Part shown: positions 16,793-25,693 of the stretch, one piece after another | How positions within the stretch are numbered: position 1 is the stretch's first letter | Layout of the letters: the number at the start of each line of letters is the position of its first letter | Assembly (NCBI RefSeq): GCF_028282265.1 | Contig: NZ_JANQIH010000147.1 | Location: 1 to 47,163 of the forward strand | Direction of reading: 5' to 3' | Source of the DNA: Allomuricauda sp. | Lineage (GTDB): Bacteria > Bacteroidota > Bacteroidia > Flavobacteriales > Flavobacteriaceae | DNA length: 47,163 bases | Notes under the pieces: generated by a model | Told to the model about the DNA's origin: nothing | Seen by the model: the letters and a program-made list of their open reading frames with translations, nothing else | The model's database searches: none | Program-made: the position numbers and the translations under genes

Positions 16793-17983
16793 ATGAAAAA
16801 AATTTACCTTTTAGCACTATTGGTGCTAGTAGTTTTTAATGGCAGTTCTCAAGTAAAATATGAAAAAGGGTTTTTCGTAAACAACCTAGGCGAAAGAATC
16901 GATTGCCTTATTCGATATGTAGATTGGAACAACAATCCGACGGAAATACAATACAAGCTCCAAACAGATGCTGAACCAATGAGGGGTTCTTTGGAGACAA
17001 TAGCCGAGTTTTCAATTTTGGACAAGGTTAAATATGTAAGGTTTGATGGTCTTATTGATAGATCAGAATCAAAAGTTGCCAATTTGAGTTCCTCAAAAGA
17101 ACCCGCCTTTAATAAAGAAAAGCTTTTTTTAAAAGAATTGATTGGTGGGCAGGCAAGTCTTTATTCCTACACAGACTCTAAACTGCAAAGATTTTTCTTT
17201 TCTATCGACGGTTCGGAAATTAAACAACTGATTTATAAGAAATACCTTGATGAGGATAATGGTATCAGAGAAAATTCTACTTACAAAAAAGAGTTATGGG
17301 AAAATCTTAAATGCTCCGATATCTCGCTCGAGGAAGTCCAGTCCACAGACTACAAGAAAAAAGAGCTAACGGCAATTTTCAATGAATTCAATAGTTGTAT
17401 TGACCCCAATTACGTTTCTAAAAGCGCAAATGAGGGAAGAAAAAAAGATTGGTTCAAATTTGGCATAAGAGGTGGTGCGACCTTTGCATCCGTAAGGGTG
17501 AATAGTGTGAATGATTTTGTTGATGTGCGTTTTGAGGACCAAACTAATTTTAGATTTGGCGTTGAATTAGAAGCTATCCTGCCTTTCAATCGAAACAAAT
17601 GGTCGGTCATATTGCAACCGACTTTCCAGTCTTATAAAGCAGAGGAACAACTAACTAACCAAACCGTCACCGTTGATTATAAGTCCATAGAGTTTTCCTT
17701 GGGTTTTAGACATTATATGTTTTTATCAAAGGATTTACAGCTTTTTTTAAGTTCTTCCCTTATCCTAGACGCACCAATCGATTCTAATATAGACTATGAG
17801 CTTACCACAGACTTCCCGATTGAATTTAGATCCGGGGCTAGTTTTGGTCTTGGATTCAAAATTGCAAAGAGGTATTCAATTGAAGCTATTTATGCATTGG
17901 ATAGGTCGGTTATTGGAAATTTCGGAACTGTTTCGGCCAACTATAGTTCTTCCTCTATAGTTTTAGGTTATACTTTTCTTTAA
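16793..17983 (+). CDS. Outer-membrane beta-barrel protein with N-terminal domain
   Basis: 396 residues with a signal peptide ending near NGSSQ. Residues about 20-205 form a soluble mixed domain (KGFFVNNLGERIDCLIRYVDW) of a kind common and uncharacterised in Flavobacteriaceae. Residues about 215-396 look like an eight-strand barrel of the PorT/OmpA-like type (WFKFGIRGGATFASVRVN, ending YSSSSIVLGYTFL). The function is unknown. It stands alone after the RNase terminator and before recX. Confidence 0.75.
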   Translation: MKKIYLLALLVLVVFNGSSQVKYEKGFFVNNLGERIDCLIRYVDWNNNPTEIQYKLQTDAEPMRGSLETIAEFSILDKVKYVRFDGLIDRSESKVANLSSSKEPAFNKEKLFLKELIGGQASLYSYTDSKLQRFFFSIDGSEIKQLIYKKYLDEDNGIRENSTYKKELWENLKCSDISLEEVQSTDYKKKELTAIFNEFNSCIDPNYVSKSANEGRKKDWFKFGIRGGATFASVRVNSVNDFVDVRFEDQTNFRFGVELEAILPFNRNKWSVILQPTFQSYKAEEQLTNQTVTVDYKSIEFSLGFRHYMFLSKDLQLFLSSSLILDAPIDSNIDYELTTDFPIEFRSGASFGLGFKIAKRYSIEAIYALDRSVIGNFGTVSANYSSSSIVLGYTFL

Positions 17984-18052
17984 ACCATGGCTTATCACAA
18001 GTAACTTTTAACACCAGAAGAATAATGTGCTGTTAAGAACCCAACAAGAGTT

Positions 18053-18060
18053 TATCTTTG
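18053..18060 (+). promoter_or_regulatory. -7 element of recX
   Basis: TATCTTTG matches TAnnTTTG exactly. It lies 49 bases before the ATG at 18110 and only 7 bases before a TTG at 18068, so it favours the ATG. Confidence 0.5.
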
Positions 18061-18109
18061 TTAAAAATTGTATTTACAGAGTTTCTTTTTTGATGTCCCA
18101 TTAAACCCA

Positions 18110-18580
18110 ATGACTTATTTAAAAGCATATTCGGTAACTGAAGCCATTAAAAAATTAGAATCCTACTGCGCCTACCAAGAACGCTGCCATAAAGAAGTGT
18201 TTGAAAAACTGAAGGGGATGCGAATGATTCCTGAAGCCATTGATACCATAATCGTTCACTTAATCCAAGAAAACTATTTGAATGAAGAGCGTTTTGCAAA
18301 AAGCTTTGCAAGAGGCAAATTCAATATCAAAAAATGGGGTAAGTCCCGAATCATAAGAGAACTTCAACTTCGTAACATTTCAAAGTTCAATATCCAAAAC
18401 GCGCTAAAGGAAATTGAAGACGATGAATACCATATCACCTTGGATGCGCTCGCTCGAAAAAGGTGTTCGCAGCTAGAGGGTCTAAGTTTGCAAAAAAAAC
18501 GTAAAAAATTGAGCGACTATTTGCTTTATCGAGGTTGGGAAAGCAATCTAGTCTACGAAAAAATAAAGGAAATCACCTAA
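18110..18580 (+). CDS. recX: Regulatory protein RecX
   Basis: 156 residues from the ATG at 18110 (MTYLKAYSVTEAIKKLESYC). It has the three-helix repeats of RecX, with YCAYQERCHKEVFEKL, NYLNEERFAKSFARGKFNI and KKRKKLSDYLLYRGW. RecX binds RecA filaments and limits recombination. Neither recA nor lexA is nearby. Its stop codon overlaps the stop of the converging cupin-like gene by 4 bases, so neither gene has room for a private terminator. Confidence 0.92.
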   Translation: MTYLKAYSVTEAIKKLESYCAYQERCHKEVFEKLKGMRMIPEAIDTIIVHLIQENYLNEERFAKSFARGKFNIKKWGKSRIIRELQLRNISKFNIQNALKEIEDDEYHITLDALARKRCSQLEGLSLQKKRKKLSDYLLYRGWESNLVYEKIKEIT

Positions 18581-19452
18581 GCTTGTTCCTGAACAAACAG
18601 GGCATTTGTTCTTTTAACCGCTTTCTCATTTTTCCAGTCTATCCATTTTTGACCTTTCCACCTTCGCATGAGATTATCAAAATGGCGCATAAAAAGAATA
18701 TTGTAAACCGCTTTGCCAAAGTTTTTCGGCCTGCGGGCTATTGCCCTGAGGCTCATTGAAAACCCAGGTGTAATATACTTCATATGATGCCAGTATCCCT
18801 CGGGTATGTAAAGCACATTGCCATGTTCCAAATAGGCCATATGACCTTTTGCATTTTGGAGGGCGGGCCATTTTTCCAAATCAGGATTTGCGAAATCAAT
18901 GTCTTCCCTAGTAATTAAGGAATGTGGGATTTTATACAAAAACTTGGTTTCTGATTGTGGAAATAAAATGCACTGTTTTTTTCCTTCAAAATGAAAATGG
19001 AAAATATTGGCCAAATCGATGTCGTAGTGCATGAAGGTATGGGAATTGCTACCGCCAAAAAAGAGCATGGGCAATCCCTTCATAAGCCTCAAACCAAAGT
19101 CTGGATATTTAAAATCCTTTTGAAGCTGCGGAACCTCTTTTAACACATTCCATAAAAAGATACGATATTTGGTAGGCTCGGTTTTTAGAAGATGAATATA
19201 GTCCTTCATTTTCATTTTGGCATGAGGCTCGTTGAAGCCTTCATCATGCCTTACCGGCCGGTCATCATAAAGCGGGACCTCCTTTTCTCCGGCTATTTGT
19301 TCAATGTAATCCAAATTCCATTTGTCGTAGGCAGGCCAATCCTCAATGAACCGTTCAATTACCACAGGCTTTTGAGGTTTGAAGTATTTTTTTAGAAACT
19401 CTTTTTTGGAGAGTGTCTTTTCCCGAGGAATTTGATCAAGGTCAAGCTTCAA
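18577..19452 (-). CDS. Cupin-like (JmjC-type) Fe(II)/2-oxoglutarate hydroxylase
   Basis: 291 residues from TTG at 19452. The metal site is visible: H142 and D144 in MHYDIDLANIFHF, and H222 or H223 in PEGYWHHM. The fold resembles cupin_8/JmjC proteins such as FIH-type hydroxylases, which oxidise amino-acid side chains or nucleic-acid bases. The protein target is unknown. The N-terminal KPVVIERFIEDWPAY block is typical of the family. It may share upstream transcription with the biotin genes, since bioB ends in the same direction 57 bases past its start, but no promoter was recognised. Confidence 0.88.
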   Translation of the reverse strand: MKLDLDQIPREKTLSKKEFLKKYFKPQKPVVIERFIEDWPAYDKWNLDYIEQIAGEKEVPLYDDRPVRHDEGFNEPHAKMKMKDYIHLLKTEPTKYRIFLWNVLKEVPQLQKDFKYPDFGLRLMKGLPMLFFGGSNSHTFMHYDIDLANIFHFHFEGKKQCILFPQSETKFLYKIPHSLITREDIDFANPDLEKWPALQNAKGHMAYLEHGNVLYIPEGYWHHMKYITPGFSMSLRAIARRPKNFGKAVYNILFMRHFDNLMRRWKGQKWIDWKNEKAVKRTNALFVQEQA

Positions 19453-19509
19453 AATTTCAAGGATTTTGAAACAACTAAATTAAAAAAAGGTTTTTAAATA
19501 GGTTGAAAC

Positions 19510-20610
19510 CTATTTTTTCGGCGTCAAAACGGCTTTTTGCTTTGCCTTTTCATTTCGTTCAATGGTATGGCTTGGCCTTGTCCATTTTGGCTTTTCTCCA
19601 AGCGAAGCGTACTGTGAATCGGCGGCTTCCACTGTTTCTGGCTGCGGCGCTTTAACAAATGCCTTTTGCGGTTCCAATCCCAGTTGATTGAACATTTCCA
19701 TATCCTCATTAACATCAGGGTTTGGAGTTGTAAGCAGTTTATCCCCAGCAAAAATGGAGTTGGCACCTGCAAAGAAACACATCGCTTGTCCTTCACGTGT
19801 CATTTCGGTTCGGCCGGCAGAAAGCCTCACTTGGGTTTTGGGCATTACGATACGGGTAGTCGCCACCATTCGAATCATTTCCCAAATTTCCACGGGTTTT
19901 TCGTCTTCCATGGGCGTCCCCTCTACCGCTACAAGTGCATTGATTGGTACGGACTCTGGCTGTGGACTTAAGGTCGATAAAGCGACCAACATTCCTGCCC
20001 TGTCCTCGACCGATTCTCCCATACCAATGATACCACCACTACAAACGGTAACATTGGTTTTTCTAACATTTTCAATGGTTTCCAACCGATCTTCGTATCC
20101 TCGGGTGGAAATCACCTCTTTGTAATATTCCTCTGAAGTATCCAAATTGTGGTTATAGGCATATAGACCTGCCTCTGCCAAACGTTTTGCCTGGTTTTCA
20201 GTAACCATTCCAAGTGTGCAGCAGACTTCCATATCAAGTTTGTTGATGGTACGTACCATTTCCAAAACTTGATCGAATTCTGGGCCATCCTTTACATTGC
20301 GCCAAGCGGCCCCCATACATACCCTTGAGCTACCAGAAGATTTCGCACGCAGCGCCTGGGCCTTTACTTGCTGAACAGACATCAAATCGTTGCCTTCAAT
20401 ATCAGTATGGTATCTCGCTGCCTGAGGACAATAACCGCAGTCTTCAGGACAGCCTCCCGTTTTTACGGAAAGCAACGTAGAAACCTGTACGGTATTTGGG
20501 TCATGATACTGACGGTGAACTGTAGCGGCTTCATATAATAGTTCCATCAAAGGTTTATTATATATTTCCAGTATCTCTTCCTTGGTCCAGTTATTACGGA
20601 TGTCTTCCAT
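19510..20610 (-). CDS. bioB: Biotin synthase
   Basis: 366 residues, radical SAM. The [4Fe-4S] ligands are C54, C58 and C61 in [13 protein letters not shown]. The [2Fe-2S] site residues lie in [18 protein letters not shown] and [12 protein letters not shown]. It inserts sulphur into dethiobiotin, the last step of biotin synthesis. The C-terminus has a short basic tail ([11 protein letters not shown]) beyond the usual end. It is the last biotin gene of the locus, 91 bases after the ketoacyl synthase, with its own -7 element and a dyad in the gap. Confidence 0.98.
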   Translation of the reverse strand: MEDIRNNWTKEEILEIYNKPLMELLYEAATVHRQYHDPNTVQVSTLLSVKTGGCPEDCGYCPQAARYHTDIEGNDLMSVQQVKAQALRAKSSGSSRVCMGAAWRNVKDGPEFDQVLEMVRTINKLDMEVCCTLGMVTENQAKRLAEAGLYAYNHNLDTSEEYYKEVISTRGYEDRLETIENVRKTNVTVCSGGIIGMGESVEDRAGMLVALSTLSPQPESVPINALVAVEGTPMEDEKPVEIWEMIRMVATTRIVMPKTQVRLSAGRTEMTREGQAMCFFAGANSIFAGDKLLTTPNPDVNEDMEMFNQLGLEPQKAFVKAPQPETVEAADSQYASLGEKPKWTRPSHTIERNEKAKQKAVLTPKK

Positions 20611-20630
20611 GTGTTTGCTTATTGTAAGGC

Positions 20631-20638
20631 CAAAAATA
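20631..20638 (-). promoter_or_regulatory. -7 element of bioB
   Basis: TATTTTTG on the minus strand, 20 bases before the bioB ATG. It suggests that bioB can be transcribed apart from bioA and the ketoacyl synthase gene. Confidence 0.5.
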
Positions 20639-20659
20639 AGGCATTCCTAATAATTTCAG

Positions 20660-20675
20660 TCTGACAGATGTCAGA
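20660..20675. promoter_or_regulatory. Inverted repeat at the bioB promoter
   Basis: TCTGACA-GA-TGTCAGA is a perfect 7-bp dyad with a 2-base spacer. Its centre is about 33 bases upstream of the centre of the -7 element, so a bound protein would sit on the -33 region. No T-tract follows, which speaks against a terminator. The binding protein is unknown. Confidence 0.45.
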
Positions 20676-20701
20676 TAATAATTGAGCAATTCTATTTTGT
20701 A

Positions 20702-21865
20702 TCAGTTGGTACTTCCTAAAAGTATGCTTACCGCATTCCCTCCAAATCCTACAGCATTGACCAATATCTTTCTGAACTGCGTGGGAATTGTTTCATTCCG
20801 ATAAAACGGACCTTCAATCCCTTTTTGATGCTTCAACATCAACACCGCCATTTCAATGCTCATCATTCCTGAAGCTCCAAAAGTGTGCCCAACTTTCCAT
20901 TTGTTGGTGGTCAAAAAGGGTGTCTGTTTGGAAAAGACTTTCTGAATGGCGTTGTATTCAGACACATCACCTCTTACCGTACCTGGGGCATGTAGCACAA
21001 TGGCATCAACATCTTCAGGTGAAGTTTTTCCCAAAGCCATTTTCATGGAATCTTGAAAACACTTGGCATCCGTTGAAATGGAAACATTATGCTCCAAAGT
21101 TTCCGTGGCGAACCCTATACCCTCAATCAAGGCCAGAGCATCGGAAACAGGGTTTCTTTCAAGAAACGCCAAAGCTGCCCCCTCTCCCAAAACCATTGAG
21201 TTCCTTGATTTTTGAAGGTCCATGGCCCTAGAAGGAAAATCGCCCCCCTCGCTACTATAAATCTTAAGAGCTTGCATTTGGGCAATAGTGAAAGCCGTTA
21301 AAGGTGCTTCACTACCCCCGACCAAAAAAGCATCGGTCAATCCGCTTTGTAGCCAAGCAACTCCGTTCAATACAGCATGCAGGGCAGAAGAGCAGGTGAT
21401 GGAATGGGAAATAGTAGGGCCCCCTGAGTTTAGGTCGTGTCCTACCCAAGAAGAAATATTGCCCAACGTGGTGGTTGGGGAAGCTAATGTGGAAGTTCTT
21501 GCATCTTTCAAAAACTCGGCATGGTATTTCTCAAAAAGTGAAGTGGCACCCCGTGAAGATCCAATATTGATTCCAAAATTTGCTTCCTTCCCCATTCCTG
21601 CCATTTCCACCGTTTTACGGGCCGTATGAATGGCAAACAAAACAGAGTCGTCCAAACTCTTGTATTTTGAATCAGAGTTTCGCAAGGCTTCAACTTCTAA
21701 TCGTTGTTCCTCTGAAATCTGGGAAACCCAAGCCTTTTTACCTTCCATTTCTTTCAAGGAAAAGGTATGATCGGGTTTTTCATATAAACGCCATACTTCA
21801 TCTGCCGAGTTTCCCAAAGCAGAAAAAGAGGACAAAGCCGTAATGGAAATGGGTGTTTTTAACAT
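20702..21865 (-). CDS. Beta-ketoacyl-ACP synthase-like protein in the biotin locus
   Basis: 387 residues from ATG at 21865; a TTG at 21886 would overlap bioA by 14 bases. The thiolase-fold Cys-His-His triad is complete: C158 in SITCSSALHAV, H292 in VLHAPGTVRGD and H327 in VGHTFGASGM. It should therefore condense acyl and malonyl thioesters, though divergence from FabF is clear. It begins 8 bases after bioA and precedes bioB, so a role in supplying the pimeloyl chain is likely from context. No bioC or bioH is seen in the window. A general fatty-acid or polyketide role remains possible. Confidence 0.88.
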   Translation of the reverse strand: MLKTPISITALSSFSALGNSADEVWRLYEKPDHTFSLKEMEGKKAWVSQISEEQRLEVEALRNSDSKYKSLDDSVLFAIHTARKTVEMAGMGKEANFGINIGSSRGATSLFEKYHAEFLKDARTSTLASPTTTLGNISSWVGHDLNSGGPTISHSITCSSALHAVLNGVAWLQSGLTDAFLVGGSEAPLTAFTIAQMQALKIYSSEGGDFPSRAMDLQKSRNSMVLGEGAALAFLERNPVSDALALIEGIGFATETLEHNVSISTDAKCFQDSMKMALGKTSPEDVDAIVLHAPGTVRGDVSEYNAIQKVFSKQTPFLTTNKWKVGHTFGASGMMSIEMAVLMLKHQKGIEGPFYRNETIPTQFRKILVNAVGFGGNAVSILLGSTN

Positions 21866-21872
21866 ATGCTGC

Positions 21873-23159
21873 TTAGACAATCTCAAGAGCTCCCTCTATG
21901 GAGTCATATAGATGTTGTAATTGATCGTTGGTAATCACATAAGGGGGCAATGTATAAATGGTATTGCCCAAAGGTCGGAGATTGACCCCTCGCTCCATAA
22001 AAAAATCATATAACTTATCTCGTAATTTTCCATAACGATCCATATTCACGTCAACTTCAAAGGCAAGAATCGCCCCTATGGTACGCGCATTTTTTACCTT
22101 GGGATGGTGTTGAAGACGATTTACAAATTCATTATGATGCTTGGCAATATATTGCCTTCGTTGTGTAATTTCCTCTGATTGAAAAAGTTCAAGGCCGGCC
22201 AATGCTGCGGCACAGCCCACTGGATGGGCGCTATACGTATGGGAATGAAAAAAACCTTTGGAGACCTCATCGCTTAAAAAAGCATCGAATACCTTCTGGG
22301 AACAACTTGTAATGCTAAGAGGAAACATTCCAGCGGTGAGGGCCTTACTCAAACAAATAATATCAGGTAGGTTTTGCAGGTAATCGCAGGCAAAGCTTTT
22401 TCCTGTTTTCCCAAAACCGGTCATGATTTCATCCGCAATGCACAAAATATCTTGTTCTTGACATACTTTAACCAACTTATCCAAGCCTTCCGCAGAATGA
22501 AATTTCATCCCAGCAGCCCCTTGGACCAAGGGTTCAAAAACAAATGCCAAACAGGAATGGGATGATACTATGGAGTTTAGCCGCTCAAGGACTTCATCAA
22601 TGTTTTCTTTTTGGGGTACAGGCAAACGCACCACTTTTAAAAGGAAATCCTCAAAAGGACCATTGTAGGAAGAAATCCCGGAAGCGGACATGGCCCCAAA
22701 AGTATCTCCATGAAATCCGTCTTCAAAAGCAATAATGGTGTCTCTTGTCTTACCCTTGTTATGGTGATATTGAATGCCCATTTTAATGGCGGCATCTATT
22801 GCGGTGGAGCCATTGTCATTAAAGAAAATCTTCTCTTGATTATTCGGCAATATCTCCATGAGTTTCTCAGAGAGCTTTACGGCTGGCTCGTGTGTAAACC
22901 CACTGAACATCACAAAATCCAGTTGTTGCATTTGTTCGGCAACTGCTGCAGTTATCTTTTCATGGCTATGGCCATACATAGCCGTGTACCAAGAAGCAAT
23001 ACCATCGATGTACGATTTTCCCTCTTCATCCCAAATCAAAGCTCCCTTTGCTTTTACAATACCTATGGGTGCCTTTGCTGTTTTATGTTGGGTGAGCGGA
23101 TGCCAAATATGCTTTTGGTCGCGGGCCGCAATTTTTTCCAGTAGTTCCGGATTTTTCAA
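21873..23159 (-). CDS. bioA: Adenosylmethionine-8-amino-7-oxononanoate transaminase
   Basis: 428 residues, class III PLP aminotransferase. The PLP lysine is K272 in LSKALTAGMFPL and the Asp partner is D243 in IADEIMTGFGKTG. HIWHPLTQ near the N-terminus is a BioA signature. It converts KAPA to DAPA using SAM as amino donor. The start must be TTG at 23159, because an in-frame stop lies 12 bases upstream and the first internal ATG would remove 60 residues. It is divergent from the GT39-like gene, with both start codons TTG across a 60-base gap. Confidence 0.97.
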   Translation of the reverse strand: MKNPELLEKIAARDQKHIWHPLTQHKTAKAPIGIVKAKGALIWDEEGKSYIDGIASWYTAMYGHSHEKITAAVAEQMQQLDFVMFSGFTHEPAVKLSEKLMEILPNNQEKIFFNDNGSTAIDAAIKMGIQYHHNKGKTRDTIIAFEDGFHGDTFGAMSASGISSYNGPFEDFLLKVVRLPVPQKENIDEVLERLNSIVSSHSCLAFVFEPLVQGAAGMKFHSAEGLDKLVKVCQEQDILCIADEIMTGFGKTGKSFACDYLQNLPDIICLSKALTAGMFPLSITSCSQKVFDAFLSDEVSKGFFHSHTYSAHPVGCAAALAGLELFQSEEITQRRQYIAKHHNEFVNRLQHHPKVKNARTIGAILAFEVDVNMDRYGKLRDKLYDFFMERGVNLRPLGNTIYTLPPYVITNDQLQHLYDSIEGALEIV

Positions 23160-23219
23160 ACCTTCATTTTATCTATCTTGCAAAGATCATAATTAATCAC
23201 CAAAAAACCGCTTATCAAT

Positions 23220-24704
23220 TTGTTTGATAAAATCCTCCACTTTTTGACACCCAATTACCAGAAATTGGATTGGAAAACGGTTTTCTTGATTCTTTTTTTG
23301 GTGGCTTTTTTTATACGTTTCCCCTTCTTTTTTAGAGATTATGTCGATAGGGATGAAAGCACCTTTATCATAATGGGACAGGCGTGGGTTGATGGTAACC
23401 TCCCCTATACTGCCCTATGGGATTTGAAACCTCCCCTTACTTTTCTTTTTTTTGCCGGAGTCATCGCCGTTTTTGGAAAGAGTTTTTTGGCCATACGCTT
23501 TTTTGGCACTCTTTTGGTTGCACTGACTGCTCTTTTTACCTATAAAATAGGGGTGAAATTATCCTCCAAGAAAGTTGCTTTTTGGTGTGCCTTGTTCTGC
23601 GTATTTCTGCTGAGTTTATTCGGCAGTCTTCAAGGGGTAATGTCCGAACATATCTGCACGATGTTCTTTGTCGCTGGTTTTTATGTGTTGGTAAGCAAAC
23701 AAAGCACATGGTGGTATTTAATTGCAGGAATGCTACTGGGTATCTCGGTAATGTCCAAACTAAATATGGCCTATCCGTTGTTGGCCCTAGTACTGTTTTA
23801 TATTGTTACGGGCATCCGTCAAAATGCATGGATTTCCATCTTGTTAAAAACATCCCTATTGGGAGTCGGAGTTCTTTTCGTTTTAGTTGCAACTGCTACT
23901 CCCTACATATTCACAGACCAATTATCGCTTTGGTGGACTTCCATTTTTGAAGCACCTCTTGCATATTCAAAGGTGAAATTTCATTCCCCTTTGAAGGCCT
24001 TACCTATTGTAATCCCCATTATTCTTTTTCTTCTCTTCGCTTACCGATTAAAATGGATTGATTTAAAAAATCAATGGATGCAGATGATACTTATGGTCAT
24101 TTTGGGAGTTCTGGTCTCTTTTGTTCAGGCGGGAAAAGTAAACGGACACTATTTGATTCAGCTACATCCTTTTATCTTAGTTCCAATAGCGATTGCTGTC
24201 AGCAAGCTTCCTGAACTAAGACGTCCGTATCAGTTGATTATCGCCTTGGTTCTTTTGTTGATTCCCATGGAAGCCTATCTGGAATATGGCAATATCATAT
24301 CCAACAAACTTAAGAAAGGGTCATTTTATAATGGAGAAGGAGTGGACGTCCCAAAATATATTCAGGAAAACCAGGTAGAGACCGAAAACATATTCTTTAC
24401 CGAATATCATATTGGGTATTGGGTATTGGGAGTAGCTCCCCCTACCAAAGCCGCAACGCATCCCAGTAATATTACCCGAGAGGCATTATTTCCCTATATG
24501 AACAACCCTAGAAGTAGTTCTTTTCTTGAGCTAAAATACATTCTGGAAGAAATACGTCCGAAGACCATTGTGGCACGAAAAGGAAAAAAAATCTTCGATA
24601 AAAAGCTAATAGAGCTCAACGCTTATATGGATAATTATCTTGAGGAACACTATCGATTGCTGCACACCATAGACCGAGGGTTGATCTATCAACGATTAGA
24701 ATGA
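23220..24704 (+). CDS. GT39/PMT-like integral membrane glycosyltransferase
   Basis: 494 residues with about ten to eleven membrane helices. The first extracytoplasmic loop carries DYVDRDESTFI, the acidic motif of the dolichyl-phosphate-mannose mannosyltransferase and ArnT fold, which transfers sugars from polyprenyl-phosphate donors. LWDLKPPLTFLFF is a second family block. A soluble C-terminal part (about 365-494) follows. Acceptor and donor are unknown. The start is TTG at 23220. It sits alone on the + strand inside the biotin locus and its end overlaps bioD by 9 bases tail to tail. Confidence 0.88.
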   Translation: MFDKILHFLTPNYQKLDWKTVFLILFLVAFFIRFPFFFRDYVDRDESTFIIMGQAWVDGNLPYTALWDLKPPLTFLFFAGVIAVFGKSFLAIRFFGTLLVALTALFTYKIGVKLSSKKVAFWCALFCVFLLSLFGSLQGVMSEHICTMFFVAGFYVLVSKQSTWWYLIAGMLLGISVMSKLNMAYPLLALVLFYIVTGIRQNAWISILLKTSLLGVGVLFVLVATATPYIFTDQLSLWWTSIFEAPLAYSKVKFHSPLKALPIVIPIILFLLFAYRLKWIDLKNQWMQMILMVILGVLVSFVQAGKVNGHYLIQLHPFILVPIAIAVSKLPELRRPYQLIIALVLLLIPMEAYLEYGNIISNKLKKGSFYNGEGVDVPKYIQENQVETENIFFTEYHIGYWVLGVAPPTKAATHPSNITREALFPYMNNPRSSSFLELKYILEEIRPKTIVARKGKKIFDKKLIELNAYMDNYLEEHYRLLHTIDRGLIYQRLE

Positions 24705-25310
24705 TTCCAAAGCCACTTTGAACATTTCTGCGTAACGGCTAACTGTAGCCTTATCAAACTCGTTTTCCTCGTTGATTCTCCCCAGAAAGGTGGCTCCGGT
24801 TTTCGACAGAATGATGCTCTCCGTTGTGGGATGCTCATCTCCGCTAAAAATGATACCAACATTGAATTTTCTTTCTTGAAGTTTTTCTACAGTGAGCAAG
24901 GTGTGATTAATACTTCCCAAATAATGCCGAGAAACCACAATTACCTTATAATCGGGTAAGATTAGGTCCATAATCGTATCGGTATCATTAAGAGGAACCA
25001 AAAGCCCCCCCGCTCCCTCTATTACCAAATGATTCGTGGTATCGGGAGGTGTTATTTTGTCCAGTTGAACCGTGATACCATCTATTTCAGCAGCAGCATG
25101 TGGGCTCATTGGAGTATTCAAGGCATATGCGTTTGAATGGATTACGGTTTTCTCATTGGAAACCATCTCTCTTACTTTGTGACTATCGGAATATTCCAAA
25201 TCTCCGGCCTGAACAGGCTTCCAGTAATCTGCCTGCAAAGCTTCCACAACAATGGCTGATGCCACGGTTTTACCAACTTCGGTCGATATTCCAGTGATAA
25301 AAATTTTCAT
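24696..25310 (-). CDS. bioD: Dethiobiotin synthetase
   Basis: 204 residues. The P-loop is GISTEVGKT at 7-15. KPVQAGDLEYSDSHKV and VIEGAGGLLVPLNDTDTIMDL in two adjoining blocks are BioD signatures; the glycine-rich segment binds the carboxylated substrate. It closes the ureido ring of DAPA with CO2 and ATP. The start overlaps the stop of the DUF2007 gene in an ATGA arrangement, so translation is coupled to bioF and that gene. The 3' end overlaps the converging GT39-like gene. Confidence 0.97.
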   Translation of the reverse strand: MKIFITGISTEVGKTVASAIVVEALQADYWKPVQAGDLEYSDSHKVREMVSNEKTVIHSNAYALNTPMSPHAAAEIDGITVQLDKITPPDTTNHLVIEGAGGLLVPLNDTDTIMDLILPDYKVIVVSRHYLGSINHTLLTVEKLQERKFNVGIIFSGDEHPTTESIILSKTGATFLGRINEENEFDKATVSRYAEMFKVALESF

Positions 25311-25693
25311 TTAAGAGGTTTAGTTATAAAATTACAGTTCAAACATCGATATTTTTTGGATTCAAAGAAGGGGAAAAGCTTATGAAAAATATTTTTGCGT
25401 GAATAGTACACTTCCGACCTTGTGGCCATACAATTTGGGCATTTAATAAAATCACCATTATCATCAACTGCATAACTGCGTACCTCATTAAAAATCTCTA
25501 AGGCTTTGTCCTTATCTGATTGATAAACTTGAAGTTTAATTCCGCCTAAAGCATTACTGGCAAAAGGCTCGATTGAAACCGTATTTTCATCCTTTAAGAC
25601 AACTGCTATGCCTTCAGCTTCCAACCTCCCCTTAATTATCTGTACATCAGTCAAAAACTCAAAGCTTCCCAATGTTACCAACTCTTTGCTCAT
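25307..25693 (-). CDS. DUF2007-like protein with C-terminal zinc ribbon
   Basis: 128 residues. Residues about 1-75 match the DUF2007 ferredoxin-like fold (FLTDVQIIKGRLEAEGIAVVLKD split across its middle). Residues about 84-123 hold two CxxC knuckles, CPNC and CLNC, about 32 residues apart, as in a zinc ribbon. Four-base ATGA overlaps with bioF upstream and bioD downstream make it a fully embedded member of the biotin operon. No function is known for it in biotin synthesis; regulation, a metallochaperone role or chance operon capture are all possible. Confidence 0.82.
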   Translation of the reverse strand: MSKELVTLGSFEFLTDVQIIKGRLEAEGIAVVLKDENTVSIEPFASNALGGIKLQVYQSDKDKALEIFNEVRSYAVDDNGDFIKCPNCMATRSEVYYSRKNIFHKLFPFFESKKYRCLNCNFITKPLK

